A stretch of 64,000 nucleotides of DNA from Francisella sp. SYW-9 (lineage in GTDB: Bacteria > Pseudomonadota > Gammaproteobacteria > Francisellales > Francisellaceae): contig NZ_VXKQ01000018.1 of the NCBI RefSeq assembly GCF_008711465.1, positions 81,854 to 145,853 of the forward strand, read 5' to 3'. Under the pieces are notes generated by a model. The model had not been told where the DNA came from. It did no database searches and saw only the letters and a program-made list of their open reading frames with translations. A program made the translations under genes and the position numbers. This document shows, piece by piece, positions 55,289 through 64,000 of the stretch (within the stretch, counting starts at the first letter, position 1; each line of letters starts with the position of its first letter).

Positions 55289-56505
55289 TGCATAGAGTCG
55301 TTGTTACAGGTATGTCGGGGGTGACAGCTCTTGGAAGCGATATCGATACTATTTTTGATTCATTATTAGCTGGTAAAACTGCGATTAAAAGAATGCCTTG
55401 GGATGATATACAAGGTTTAAATACTAAACTTGGTGCTCCTATAATAAACTTTAAAACACCAAATTACCCACGTAAGAAAGTACGAGGTATGGGATTGGTT
55501 TCAAAACTAGCAACAGTTGCAACGGAGCAAGCATTAGATGATGCAGGTTTACTTGATCAAACAGATATTTTAACTAAAGGTAGAACAGGTGTTGCTTATG
55601 GTTCATGCTCTGGTAGTCCACAGCCTTTGTCAGATCTTTTGATGATTCTTACTGATAAAAAGATTGGTAACGTAAATGCAACAACGTATATTAAAGGGAT
55701 GAGTCATACTTGTGCAGTAAATATTGCCTTGTTTTTTGGCTTAACTGGTAGGCTGATTCCGACATCAAGTGCATGTACTTCAAGTAGCCAAGCAATAGGA
55801 TATGCGTATGAGGCTATAAAGTATGGTATGCAGGATGTAATGGTTGCTGGCGGAGCAGAAGAGCTTTGTATAAGTCAGGTGGCTATATTTGATACGTTAT
55901 TTGCTACAAGTCAGATGAATGACACTCCAAGCATTGCACATAGGCCTTTTGATAGAGATAGAGATGGCCTTGTTATAGGTGAAGGTGGTGCTACTTTGAT
56001 ATTAGAGTCTTTAGAGCATGCGCAACAACGTGGGGCAAAAATTTATGCAGAAATTGTTGGATATGGTACAAATTGTGATGCCCAACATGTTACACAACCA
56101 ACAGCTGAGAAGATGCAGATAGCTTTAAATCTTGCTTTAGAGGATGCTCAAATTACACCAGATATGATTGGCTATGTTAATGCACATGGAACATCAACTG
56201 AAATAGGAGATATCGCTGAGAGTATTGCTACACGTGAAGTTTTTAATAGAGATGTCAATATTAGTTCGTTGAAAGGTTACTTTGGTCATACGCTAGGTGC
56301 TAGTGGCTCTCTTGAAGCATTGTTAACAATAGAGATGATGAATAGAGGTATGTTTATTCCTAATGCAAACTTGAAAAATGTAGACCCTAGGTGTGCCAGG
56401 TTAAATTATCTTGTGGACAATCAGCAGATAGATGCAGAATATGTAATGACAAATAATTTTGCTTTTGGCGGAGTCAATACTTCTTTGATTTTTAAGAAGT
56501 TTTGA
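55288..56505 (+). CDS. Beta-ketoacyl-ACP synthase II-type (ApeR-like)
   Basis: A 405-residue FabF-like condensing enzyme. The triad is Cys163 (SSACTSSSQA), His300 (NAHGTSTEIGD) and His334 (YFGHTLGASG), with NNFAFGGVNTS at the C-terminus. In E. coli aryl-polyene synthesis ApeR starts chain growth on the aryl starter or acts with ApeO and the chain-length factor. The start overlaps the reductase stop. It closes the dense part of the rightward arm. Confidence 0.92.
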   Translation: MHRVVVTGMSGVTALGSDIDTIFDSLLAGKTAIKRMPWDDIQGLNTKLGAPIINFKTPNYPRKKVRGMGLVSKLATVATEQALDDAGLLDQTDILTKGRTGVAYGSCSGSPQPLSDLLMILTDKKIGNVNATTYIKGMSHTCAVNIALFFGLTGRLIPTSSACTSSSQAIGYAYEAIKYGMQDVMVAGGAEELCISQVAIFDTLFATSQMNDTPSIAHRPFDRDRDGLVIGEGGATLILESLEHAQQRGAKIYAEIVGYGTNCDAQHVTQPTAEKMQIALNLALEDAQITPDMIGYVNAHGTSTEIGDIAESIATREVFNRDVNISSLKGYFGHTLGASGSLEALLTIEMMNRGMFIPNANLKNVDPRCARLNYLVDNQQIDAEYVMTNNFAFGGVNTSLIFKKF

Positions 56506-56597
56506 TTGATAGTTTTACTAAAAACACTTTACAGTTCTTTAAATAACTTGTTATGATGTTGCTAACTTAATAGTGATTAGTATTTGAGGAATCGATA

Positions 56598-57035
56598 ATG
56601 AGAAAGTCGTTAATTTCATTAGTTGTTGCTAGTTGTGTTGTTTTGCCTTTAACAGGTTATGCATCAGATGATGTTTATAATATGAGTATTAAAAATGCTA
56701 TGAAACTAATGCCTAAAGATGTGAAAAATCAAATAGGTGATTTTAAATTTTATTTTGGTAAAGATTCTAAACCTCTTACAAGTTCAATTACTGGCACAAT
56801 ACATACTAGTAATAGAACAAATGGTGTCTTTAAAAGTTATCAAAAATCTTGTAATTGGGTTTTTTATTCAGCACTGATTGATCTTGAAAAACAGGCTAAG
56901 GCTATGGGAGGCAACGGAGTAGCAAATATTGAATCTAATTGGAAAAACAATCCAACCTCAAGTAAAGATACCTATGTTTGTGGAGATGGTTTAATAATGT
57001 CAGGAGTTGCCTTAAAAGGCGATGTTATAAAGTAA
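56598..57035 (+). CDS. Small secreted ApeA-like protein
   Basis: A 145-residue protein with a signal peptide (cut after GYAS near residue 23). It resembles the small exported proteins at the start of aryl-polyene clusters (ApeA, often mislabelled as excinuclease ATPase subunit). It shares DFKFYFGKDSKP, SCNWVFYSALIDLEKQA, GGNGVANIESNWKNN and CGDGLIMSGVALKG with them as I recall. Two cysteines (near residues 84 and 128) could form a disulfide. The role is unknown. Here it follows apeR with a 92-base gap and GAGG before the ATG, at the other end of the cluster than in E. coli. Confidence 0.7.
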   Translation: MRKSLISLVVASCVVLPLTGYASDDVYNMSIKNAMKLMPKDVKNQIGDFKFYFGKDSKPLTSSITGTIHTSNRTNGVFKSYQKSCNWVFYSALIDLEKQAKAMGGNGVANIESNWKNNPTSSKDTYVCGDGLIMSGVALKGDVIK

Positions 57036-57175
57036 TTTTTACCCTCATAATCTCTTAAAGATTTAATTTATTGTTTATGGTCTTTTGAGGTTATCTAAAT
57101 GATTCTTTATCATTGTTCACATTTATACCTATTGGCATTGCACTAAATATTATACTAAATAGCCAATTAGAGTAG

Positions 57176-57251
57176 TGGCACACCCAGAGGGACTCGAACC
57201 CCCGCATCCGCCTCCGGAGGGCGACGCTCTATCCAGTTAAGCTATGGGTGC
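57176..57251 (-). tRNA. tRNA-Arg (anticodon CCG)
   Basis: A 76-base cloverleaf on the minus strand: acceptor GCACCCA pairs with TGGGTGT, the anticodon stem TCGCC/GGCGG encloses the loop CTCCGGA with anticodon CCG, and the T loop is GTTCGAGTC. CCA is encoded at the 3' end (57176-57178). It reads Arg CGG codons. Its 3' end faces the APE-like cluster, the geometry used by integrases. Confidence 0.97.
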
Positions 57252-57427
57252 AATATTGTAATATAATATAAGTAAAACAGGTAAATCTCTAGTAAGGATT
57301 TAAAGTATTTATTATTTATAATAAAGTTTGACTAAATATTGTAATAAATAGTAATACTTTAATTGTATTTCTAATAAAAATGATTGATATTTTATATATT
57401 GAATTTGTTAATTAGATTATTTTAGAT

Positions 57428-58615
57428 ATGTGGAAATATTCGCCATTAAAGACTGTACTAATATTAGCCCCTATAATTTTTTGCTGTGAGTTAGCAATGG
57501 AAGCGTATGTGCCAGTATTACCTATTATGGGTAAGAGCTTACACACTACACAGTCTATGGCTCAGCTAACAATATCAGTCTTTCTTATAATCTCAGGAGT
57601 TGGTCAGCTAATCTTAGGACCCTTATCTGATCAGATAGGACGATATAAAGTGATTTTAATGTCAGCTATACTCTTTCTATTTGGAACTTTATTTTGTGCA
57701 TTATCTCCAGGAGTAAAGTTTTTAATATTATCAAGAGCTATTCAAGCTGTGGGAGCATGTGGATTGAGTGTCGTAGCTTTTGTTATTATCCGAGATGCTT
57801 TTTCGGGAAAGCAAAGTTCAATGGTATATAATCTAGTTGATGCAATAGTATCAATGTCGCCTATATTAGGCCCACCAATAGGTGTTACTTTAGCATTATT
57901 GTTCAATTGGCAGTCTATCTTTATATTCTTATTTATTTTATCAATAATGATGCTTTTGATAATTATGTTTTTTGTTAAAGAAAGCTTGCCTGTTGAAAGA
58001 AGGAAAAAATTCTCTTTTGATATTATTTATAGGTATTGGACGGTATCTAAGTCATTACAGTTTTGGGCTTATTCAATATCTGCAGTATCTGGAATGTCTG
58101 CATTTTTAATATTTTTTACTATGATTCCATACATAATTATTTATTTAGAAGACCCTTATACCAAGATCTATATTATGTTTGGATTTACAGGCGTAGCTTA
58201 TTTGATAGGTGCAGTATTTGCTAGCTTTATTGTCAATCATCTAGGAGTTTTTAGAACCACTATAGTTGGTGTTGTATGTGTGTTTATCGCTGGCATACTT
58301 TCCTTGGCTTCTTATGTTGGCTTTGGTTTAAGTTTGTGGATGTTTTTTGCCCCGTGTTTTTTTGCTGCTTTTGGATGCGCAATTGCAGCAGGTACAGGAG
58401 CTAGTGGTAGTATGGAACCATTCTTTGAAATTGCAGGAGTAGCCTCAGCAATGTTTGGTACTATGGAATTATCATTAAGTGCGATAGTGGTTGGTATAGC
58501 AATGTCATTTCCTGCAACTTCAGCATTACCAATTGCTTTAACTATGTTAATTACATCGGCTTTTGCACTATTTTTATTATTTATATTGAGCATTAGTAAA
58601 AAAGATTTAGATTGA
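57428..58615 (+). CDS. MFS transporter, Bcr/CflA type
   Basis: A 395-residue, 12-helix efflux-type transporter of the Bcr/CflA group. MEAYVPVLPIMGKSL in helix 1, GPLSDQIGRYK after helix 2, and RAIQAVGACGLSVV in helix 4 show this. It lies just after the tRNA-Arg gene and has a long AT-rich upstream region. It might be a monocistronic gene. The substrate is unknown; it does not appear to belong to the APE-like cluster. Confidence 0.86.
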   Translation: MWKYSPLKTVLILAPIIFCCELAMEAYVPVLPIMGKSLHTTQSMAQLTISVFLIISGVGQLILGPLSDQIGRYKVILMSAILFLFGTLFCALSPGVKFLILSRAIQAVGACGLSVVAFVIIRDAFSGKQSSMVYNLVDAIVSMSPILGPPIGVTLALLFNWQSIFIFLFILSIMMLLIIMFFVKESLPVERRKKFSFDIIYRYWTVSKSLQFWAYSISAVSGMSAFLIFFTMIPYIIIYLEDPYTKIYIMFGFTGVAYLIGAVFASFIVNHLGVFRTTIVGVVCVFIAGILSLASYVGFGLSLWMFFAPCFFAAFGCAIAAGTGASGSMEPFFEIAGVASAMFGTMELSLSAIVVGIAMSFPATSALPIALTMLITSAFALFLLFILSISKKDLD

Positions 58616-58819
58616 TTTGTGTATGAAGAATAACTTAAATTATTACAATTTTTAGGCTATTTGTTTAGTATATATTATATCTACATGAAAAAGTGAATCA
58701 AAAAAACTACTTTAATATCCAGTTTAAATGATCATTATTACGCTATATTAAGCAACTATATAAAGAATATTAGTTTTAGTAGGATATATAGTATTTTAGG
58801 TATTAAGCAATGGATAAGT

Positions 58820-60004
58820 ATGAATGTTGTTAAAAGGTTTCCTATTTTAGTATATGTTGTGTTTTTAGGGTCTATAAGCATTAGAACAATATACTTTATG
58901 CTTTGGCCATTCTTTGCTGTTGTATTTGATAAAAACTTCGGACTATCCATTATAACAACAGGGGTGTTGATAGCTTCAGGTGTTTTAGTTTCTATTCTAT
59001 GTGGTATTTATGCAGGTGTTTTATCAGATAGGATTAGAAAAAAAGTAATATTAATTACAGCTATAAGTATTTTGATTCTAAGTACATTTATTTTAATTTT
59101 TACTCAAAGTTTATTATTTTATGTGATTCTTTTATACAGTATTGCCTTAAGTAAGGGAGTAACAGATACTATTTTTAAAACAATAATTTCTGATGAAATA
59201 CAAGATTCTCAAGTTAAAGAATTAGCATTTTATCTTTTGTATTATGCTGTTAATATAGGTGGTGCTATTGGACCATTTTTAGGGGTAAGTTTTGCATTAG
59301 TTTATCCAAGTGCTACTTTTACCGTTATATCATTAGTACTTTTACTTTTATTAGTTTTATTTATCATAATATTTAAAAATAAAGTTCAAGTAGCTTCAGA
59401 AAAGCAGTATTCTTTCTTTGAGTCGTTATATGTTGTTAAAAACGATATTTCATTTATTTTGTTAATCTTATCCTTTTTATTAGTGATGTTTGTCTTTGAT
59501 CAGTTTGACTCTACATTAGTACAGTTTTTCTCAAGAGAAAATGATTCTCAGTTAATATATCTTGTTGGAGCTTTAATGATTATAAATTGTATAACTATTT
59601 TAGTTTTCCAATTTCCACTTTTAAAAATAATATCGAATCTATCTGATAAACATAAGGTTTATTTAGGAATCTTATTTTTTGCTATTGGTCAGATTATATT
59701 TGCATTTACACCTACACTTTTATTTGTAGGCTGGATATCTGCTACCATTATTTTAACATTAGGTGAAATTATTTTATTTTCTACAATCAATCTTCAAATA
59801 GATAAAATGGCGCCGAGAGATCTAAAAGGAGCATATTTTGGGTTTTCTAATTTATATAGTTTAGGATTATGTTTAGCACCTGTTGTAGGGGCAATATTGT
59901 TAGCAAAGTTTGGCAGAACTATATTATTCTTAATTATGAGTATTATATGCATAGCAATATTTTTAATCTATAGAAGGGCATTGATTTTATATAGTAAAGG
60001 ATAA
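58820..60004 (+). CDS. MFS transporter, DHA1-like
   Basis: A 394-residue, 12-helix transporter. It has SIRTIYFMLWPFFAVVF in helix 1, GVLSDRIRKKVIL after helix 2, and no Bcr-type helix-4 motif, so it is in a different DHA1 branch (MdtH/YfcJ-like look). The ATG at 58820 is the only good start; an ATG at 58810 is in another frame and short. Substrate and regulation are not visible. Confidence 0.83.
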   Translation: MNVVKRFPILVYVVFLGSISIRTIYFMLWPFFAVVFDKNFGLSIITTGVLIASGVLVSILCGIYAGVLSDRIRKKVILITAISILILSTFILIFTQSLLFYVILLYSIALSKGVTDTIFKTIISDEIQDSQVKELAFYLLYYAVNIGGAIGPFLGVSFALVYPSATFTVISLVLLLLLVLFIIIFKNKVQVASEKQYSFFESLYVVKNDISFILLILSFLLVMFVFDQFDSTLVQFFSRENDSQLIYLVGALMIINCITILVFQFPLLKIISNLSDKHKVYLGILFFAIGQIIFAFTPTLLFVGWISATIILTLGEIILFSTINLQIDKMAPRDLKGAYFGFSNLYSLGLCLAPVVGAILLAKFGRTILFLIMSIICIAIFLIYRRALILYSKG

Positions 60005-60016
60005 ATCCGTTTGTAA

Positions 60017-60907
60017 TTAAGAGAGAGTATCTATTATTGAAGCTAATTTAACTGGTTTATCCCAATCTATAGCATGTCCTGATTTTGAGAAATGGATGAC
60101 GTTAATAACAGATTTATATTTGATAAGATTAAGGGATTTCTGTGTATCATTAGGATTTAAAATCTTATCATTTTTAGCTAAGAAAAATGTTGTTGGAGTT
60201 TTGATGTTAGTGAAGTTTTTTAAGTTAGTTTTATTTGAAACCCATGAGGTTAGATATTTCTTCTGTTTGGCATAAGTTTTATTTGTTGGAAAAAGTTTAG
60301 AAATATCTGGATTTATAAATCGAGCAGTATTTTTAGCTAAGTCTTTTGATGAATAATTGTATAAGTTGTTACTAAAGACATAATTATATACATCGGTCTT
60401 AGTTTTTAAGATGGGTTTTTCAGCTAGTTTTTTAGGTAACTTAGGCTTTTCATCCAAAGGTACCGCTGGAGATATTAGGAAAACTTGCCTAAAAGCTTTA
60501 GGATTGTCAAATTCTGTTTGTAAAGCAATGGCTCCACCCATTGACCAACCTAGCAGATATGTTTCTTTTAAGTTTAACTTTTTAATAAAGGCATTTGTAT
60601 CTCTAGCTAGATCATTAATAGAGTAGCTTAAATTTGAACTATCTTGATCTGTATTGATACCACGATAATCAAGAATATAAAGATTGTATTTTTGAGATAG
60701 TCTTTCTATAAAATCTTTTGGCCAGAAGTTTGCTGTAGTACCAATACCTGTTAGCATGACTAAGTTCGGTTTGCTTTTAGAATTATCAACTTGATAATAA
60801 TGAATTTTATTTTTGTTTATTTCTATCTGTTTACTTTGGATATCTAAAGCAAAAACATTTATTGAAAAAAGTATTATTAGTATTGGAATAAGAATTAGCT
60901 TTTTCAT
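60017..60907 (-). CDS. Exported alpha/beta hydrolase
   Basis: A 296-residue alpha/beta-hydrolase-fold enzyme with a signal peptide (cut after VFA, residue 20). The nucleophile elbow is GWSMGG with S122, the acid is D in LAKNDKILNP, and the base is H in SKSGHAIDW near the end. The oxyanion part is LTGIGTTANFW near residue 52. It is probably a periplasmic or secreted esterase or lipase; the substrate is unknown. The short convergent gap to the MFS gene leaves only 12 bases between stops. Confidence 0.85.
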   Translation of the reverse strand: MKKLILIPILIILFSINVFALDIQSKQIEINKNKIHYYQVDNSKSKPNLVMLTGIGTTANFWPKDFIERLSQKYNLYILDYRGINTDQDSSNLSYSINDLARDTNAFIKKLNLKETYLLGWSMGGAIALQTEFDNPKAFRQVFLISPAVPLDEKPKLPKKLAEKPILKTKTDVYNYVFSNNLYNYSSKDLAKNTARFINPDISKLFPTNKTYAKQKKYLTSWVSNKTNLKNFTNIKTPTTFFLAKNDKILNPNDTQKSLNLIKYKSVINVIHFSKSGHAIDWDKPVKLASIIDTLS

Positions 60908-60966
60908 ATTTAGGAAGGTTTTATATTTAAAAGTTAATTAAATTTTAACAAAAAATAAAAAAAATT

Positions 60967-60992
60967 CTTGAAAAAGAATCTTTTGACTCAAT
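60967..60992 (+). promoter_or_regulatory. Candidate sigma-32 promoter of groES
   Basis: CTTGAA (60967-60972) matches the -35 of heat-shock promoters. A -10-like CTCAAT (60987-60992) follows after 14 bases and is a weak match to CCCCAT. No CIRCE inverted repeat is visible. It lies about 100 bases upstream of the groES ATG. Confidence 0.5.
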
Positions 60993-61094
60993 ATGTATGA
61001 ATGCAAGTGCTTAGAACTTAAGGTCGTTCTAAGATGCAGATAAATTCAAACTTTAACAAAACAATAGTTAATTTAACAAAGGAGTAAGATTGTT

Positions 61095-61382
61095 ATGAAC
61101 ATTCGTCCATTACAAGATAGAGTATTAGTTCGCCGTGCAGAAGAAGAAACAAAATCTGCGGGTGGGATTATCTTAACTGGTAGTGCTCAAGAAAAACCAA
61201 GTGAAGGTGAAGTTGTAGCTGTTGGTAACGGAAAGAAGTTAGAAAATGGCACTACACTACCTATGGATGTAAAGGTTGGTGATAAAGTACTATTTGGTAA
61301 ATACTCAGGTAGTGAAGTAAAAGCAGGTGATGAAACTCTTCTTATGATGAGAGAAGAAGATATCATGGGTATTATTGGATAA
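61095..61382 (+). CDS. groES: Co-chaperonin GroES
   Basis: The 95-residue co-chaperonin that caps the GroEL ring. [14 protein letters not shown] at the N-terminus, [16 protein letters not shown] as the mobile loop (IIL contacts GroEL) and the C-terminal [12 protein letters not shown] are typical. An AAAGGAG ribosome-binding site lies before the ATG. It is followed 2 bases later by an unrelated gene rather than groEL. Confidence 0.98.
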   Translation: MNIRPLQDRVLVRRAEEETKSAGGIILTGSAQEKPSEGEVVAVGNGKKLENGTTLPMDVKVGDKVLFGKYSGSEVKAGDETLLMMREEDIMGIIG

Positions 61383-61384
61383 AA

Positions 61385-62014
61385 ATGAGATTAGATAGGC
61401 TAAGAAAACTAGAGCTTGATTTTTTTGAGGTTTATCCTCAGGGTTTTAATGATCCTGAGATGCAGAAGATTGCTAAGAAACATAATATAGATAAGCTATC
61501 TGAGTTGACTCAACAAACCTTCTCAAATAGTAGCTCTATCTCTGTAGATGCATTTCTTGAAGATATTGTAAGGATTGTATCAAGATCATCTATGGTGTCG
61601 ATGTTTGAAAAACCTAAGTTTAAGGAATATATACATCACTTAGATGATATCCAAAAGCAGAAGTTTTCAGAAGCCTTAATTAATCTTGTTACCAAACAAC
61701 AAAAAAAAGGTTTTGAAGATCTTGTTGCAATGCTTAGTAAAGCTAAGCTTGCGAAATGGAGTCTGATAACAATATGTTTGTTTTATTTTAATCCTCAAAA
61801 AGAGGTATTTATAAAACTGACAGTTACTAAAGATGTTATTAGCTTCTTCGAGCTACAAGATTTAGTTTACAAACCTACCCCTACATGGGAGTTTTATAAA
61901 AAATACAGAGATATCATTAATAGTATGAAGAAATCTGTAGATAAAAGCTTTACTACTAATAATGCTGCATTTACTGGTTTTATAATGATGTCTTTAAACA
62001 GTTTAAAGAAATAA
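61385..62014 (+). CDS. Conserved uncharacterised protein inserted between groES and groEL
   Basis: A 209-residue soluble protein with no signal peptide or membrane helix. I do not know its function. It has helical, charged segments: LDRLRKLELDFFEVYPQGFNDPEM at the N-terminus, then KPKFKEYIHHLDD, QKKGFEDLVAMLSKAKLAKW, YFNPQKEVFIKLTVTKDVISFFE and a C-terminal NNAAFTGFIMMSL. Similar proteins exist in other gammaproteobacteria as I recall, but outside groESL. It starts 2 bases after groES and ends 31 bases before groEL, so it must be on the heat-shock transcript. It could be a chaperonin accessory protein or a passenger. The base composition looks like the neighbourhood. Confidence 0.75.
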   Translation: MRLDRLRKLELDFFEVYPQGFNDPEMQKIAKKHNIDKLSELTQQTFSNSSSISVDAFLEDIVRIVSRSSMVSMFEKPKFKEYIHHLDDIQKQKFSEALINLVTKQQKKGFEDLVAMLSKAKLAKWSLITICLFYFNPQKEVFIKLTVTKDVISFFELQDLVYKPTPTWEFYKKYRDIINSMKKSVDKSFTTNNAAFTGFIMMSLNSLKK

Positions 62015-62033
62015 AAATTTAAAAAAACTCTAA

Positions 62034-63683
<1,650 letters not shown>

Positions 63684-63692
63684 TTTAAAATA

Positions 63693-63935
63693 TTATGTGC
63701 TAATTCTTAACATCTGATTAGCATTTCTTTGAAACTCGTAAGAGCTTTTCTCAATACTATATTTATAATTATTTTTATCTAATACTTCCAATACTTTATC
63801 TAAGTGTTTAGATCTATTTGATTCTAAATCAAGTATTGGGAATATTCTTGCCTCAGATTTTGCTAATCTACACATTTCTAAAATTGATTTTATATGAAAG
63901 TCTAGATCTAGGTGCTTACTATATAAAATAAAAGG
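63693..63935 (-). pseudogene. C-terminal fragment of a SAM methyltransferase gene, cut by an insertion sequence
   Basis: About 80 codons remain (FILYSKHLDLDFHIKSILE, MCRLAKSEARIFPILDLES and so on to the stop at 63693). They look like the C-terminal part of a class I methyltransferase-like protein in which the LYSxHLDxDFHxxxLxEMxRVAxEVRIFP pattern precedes the last strand. The frame breaks off at 63933, where the insertion-sequence end GGGGCTGTCC begins. No start codon exists in the fragment apart from an internal ATG at 63875. Confidence 0.75.
63698..63723 (+). terminator. Hairpin after groEL
   Basis: TGCTAAT (63698-63704) and ATTAGCA (63717-63723) form a perfect 7-base-pair stem with a 12-base loop, then TTTCTTT. 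It lies 15 bases after the groEL stop, inside the 3' end of the convergent fragment, and could end the groESL transcript. The loop is long. Confidence 0.4.
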
Positions 63936-64000
63936 GGCTGTCCTAGATAAGTTTACTTTAAACTCTCTCTAACCCAGTGTCTAATTAGCTTTAGCTGCTC
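63934..64000 (-). mobile_element. Insertion-sequence end with the C-terminus of a transposase
   Basis: GGGGCTGTCCTAGATAA at 63934-63950 has the look of an insertion-sequence terminal repeat. On the minus strand a frame open from the window edge ends at TAA 63953-63955, reading EQLKLIRHWVRESLK, which resembles a transposase C-terminus. The rest of the element lies outside. The methyltransferase frame stops exactly at this end, which supports an insertion. The IS family cannot be told from this piece. Confidence 0.6.

Overview
The window looks like a chromosomal segment of a Francisella species. It is strongly AT-rich, and the genes are of Francisella type: groES/groEL behind a sigma-32-like promoter, parE, bamB with a yfgM-like gene, hemA-prfA-prmC, a 4.5S RNA gene, and many MFS transporters. 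Several broken genes and an insertion-sequence end at the right edge suggest the F. philomiragia/F. noatunensis side of the genus. The genus is inferred from family resemblance, since no database search was possible.

Layout, left to right. 1-10.8 kb: the 5' part of an adenylation-domain gene, rppH, a PAP2 phosphatase, ampD, an MHS-type transporter, parE, a Bcr/CflA transporter, bamB, a yfgM-like gene and a polytopic membrane protein. 11-20.4 kb: hemA-prfA-prmC, a three-gene prepilin-like cluster whose last member carries a 16-copy Gly-Asn repeat, then cysS and prmB. 20.4-26.4 kb: a transporter, a secreted repeat protein, an acetyltransferase, a DHA2 transporter between two direct repeats (a duplication scar), and a GH19 chitinase. 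26.6-31 kb: rlmH, yaaA, the SRP RNA gene ffs, a beta-lactamase-fold hydrolase, a frameshifted sugar porter and a small broken gene.

31-39 kb: a divergent LysR regulator and a leftward operon of RidA, aldehyde dehydrogenase, an M19-like amidohydrolase, a BCCT transporter, an uncharacterised 559-residue protein and a DUF3726 protein. This looks like an import and catabolism module for an unidentified betaine-like or amino-acid-derived compound. 39-42.7 kb: a cupin, a SpoIIAA-glyoxalase fusion and an asparagine synthase. The last two genes share a nearly identical promoter/leader of about 125 bases.

42.8-57 kb: an aryl-polyene (APE)-type biosynthetic cluster in two divergent arms. The leftward arm holds chain-length-factor-like KS, acyltransferase, two ACPs, a membrane protein, an AMP ligase, a dehydratase, a glycosyltransferase, an LpxL-like acyltransferase, a thioesterase, a LolA-like carrier, an MMPL exporter and a DUF3261 lipoprotein. 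The rightward arm holds KS, dehydratase, ketoreductase, KS and a small secreted ApeA-like protein. Together they would prime an aryl starter, extend it to a polyene on ACP, attach it to a lipid and move it to the outer membrane. A tRNA-Arg gene follows.

57.4-64 kb: two MFS transporters, an exported alpha/beta hydrolase, and a groESL operon with an unrelated conserved gene inserted between groES and groEL. The window ends in a methyltransferase gene truncated by an insertion sequence. Apart from annotated elements I see no gene-free stretch over about 300 bases, no CRISPR array and no prophage.
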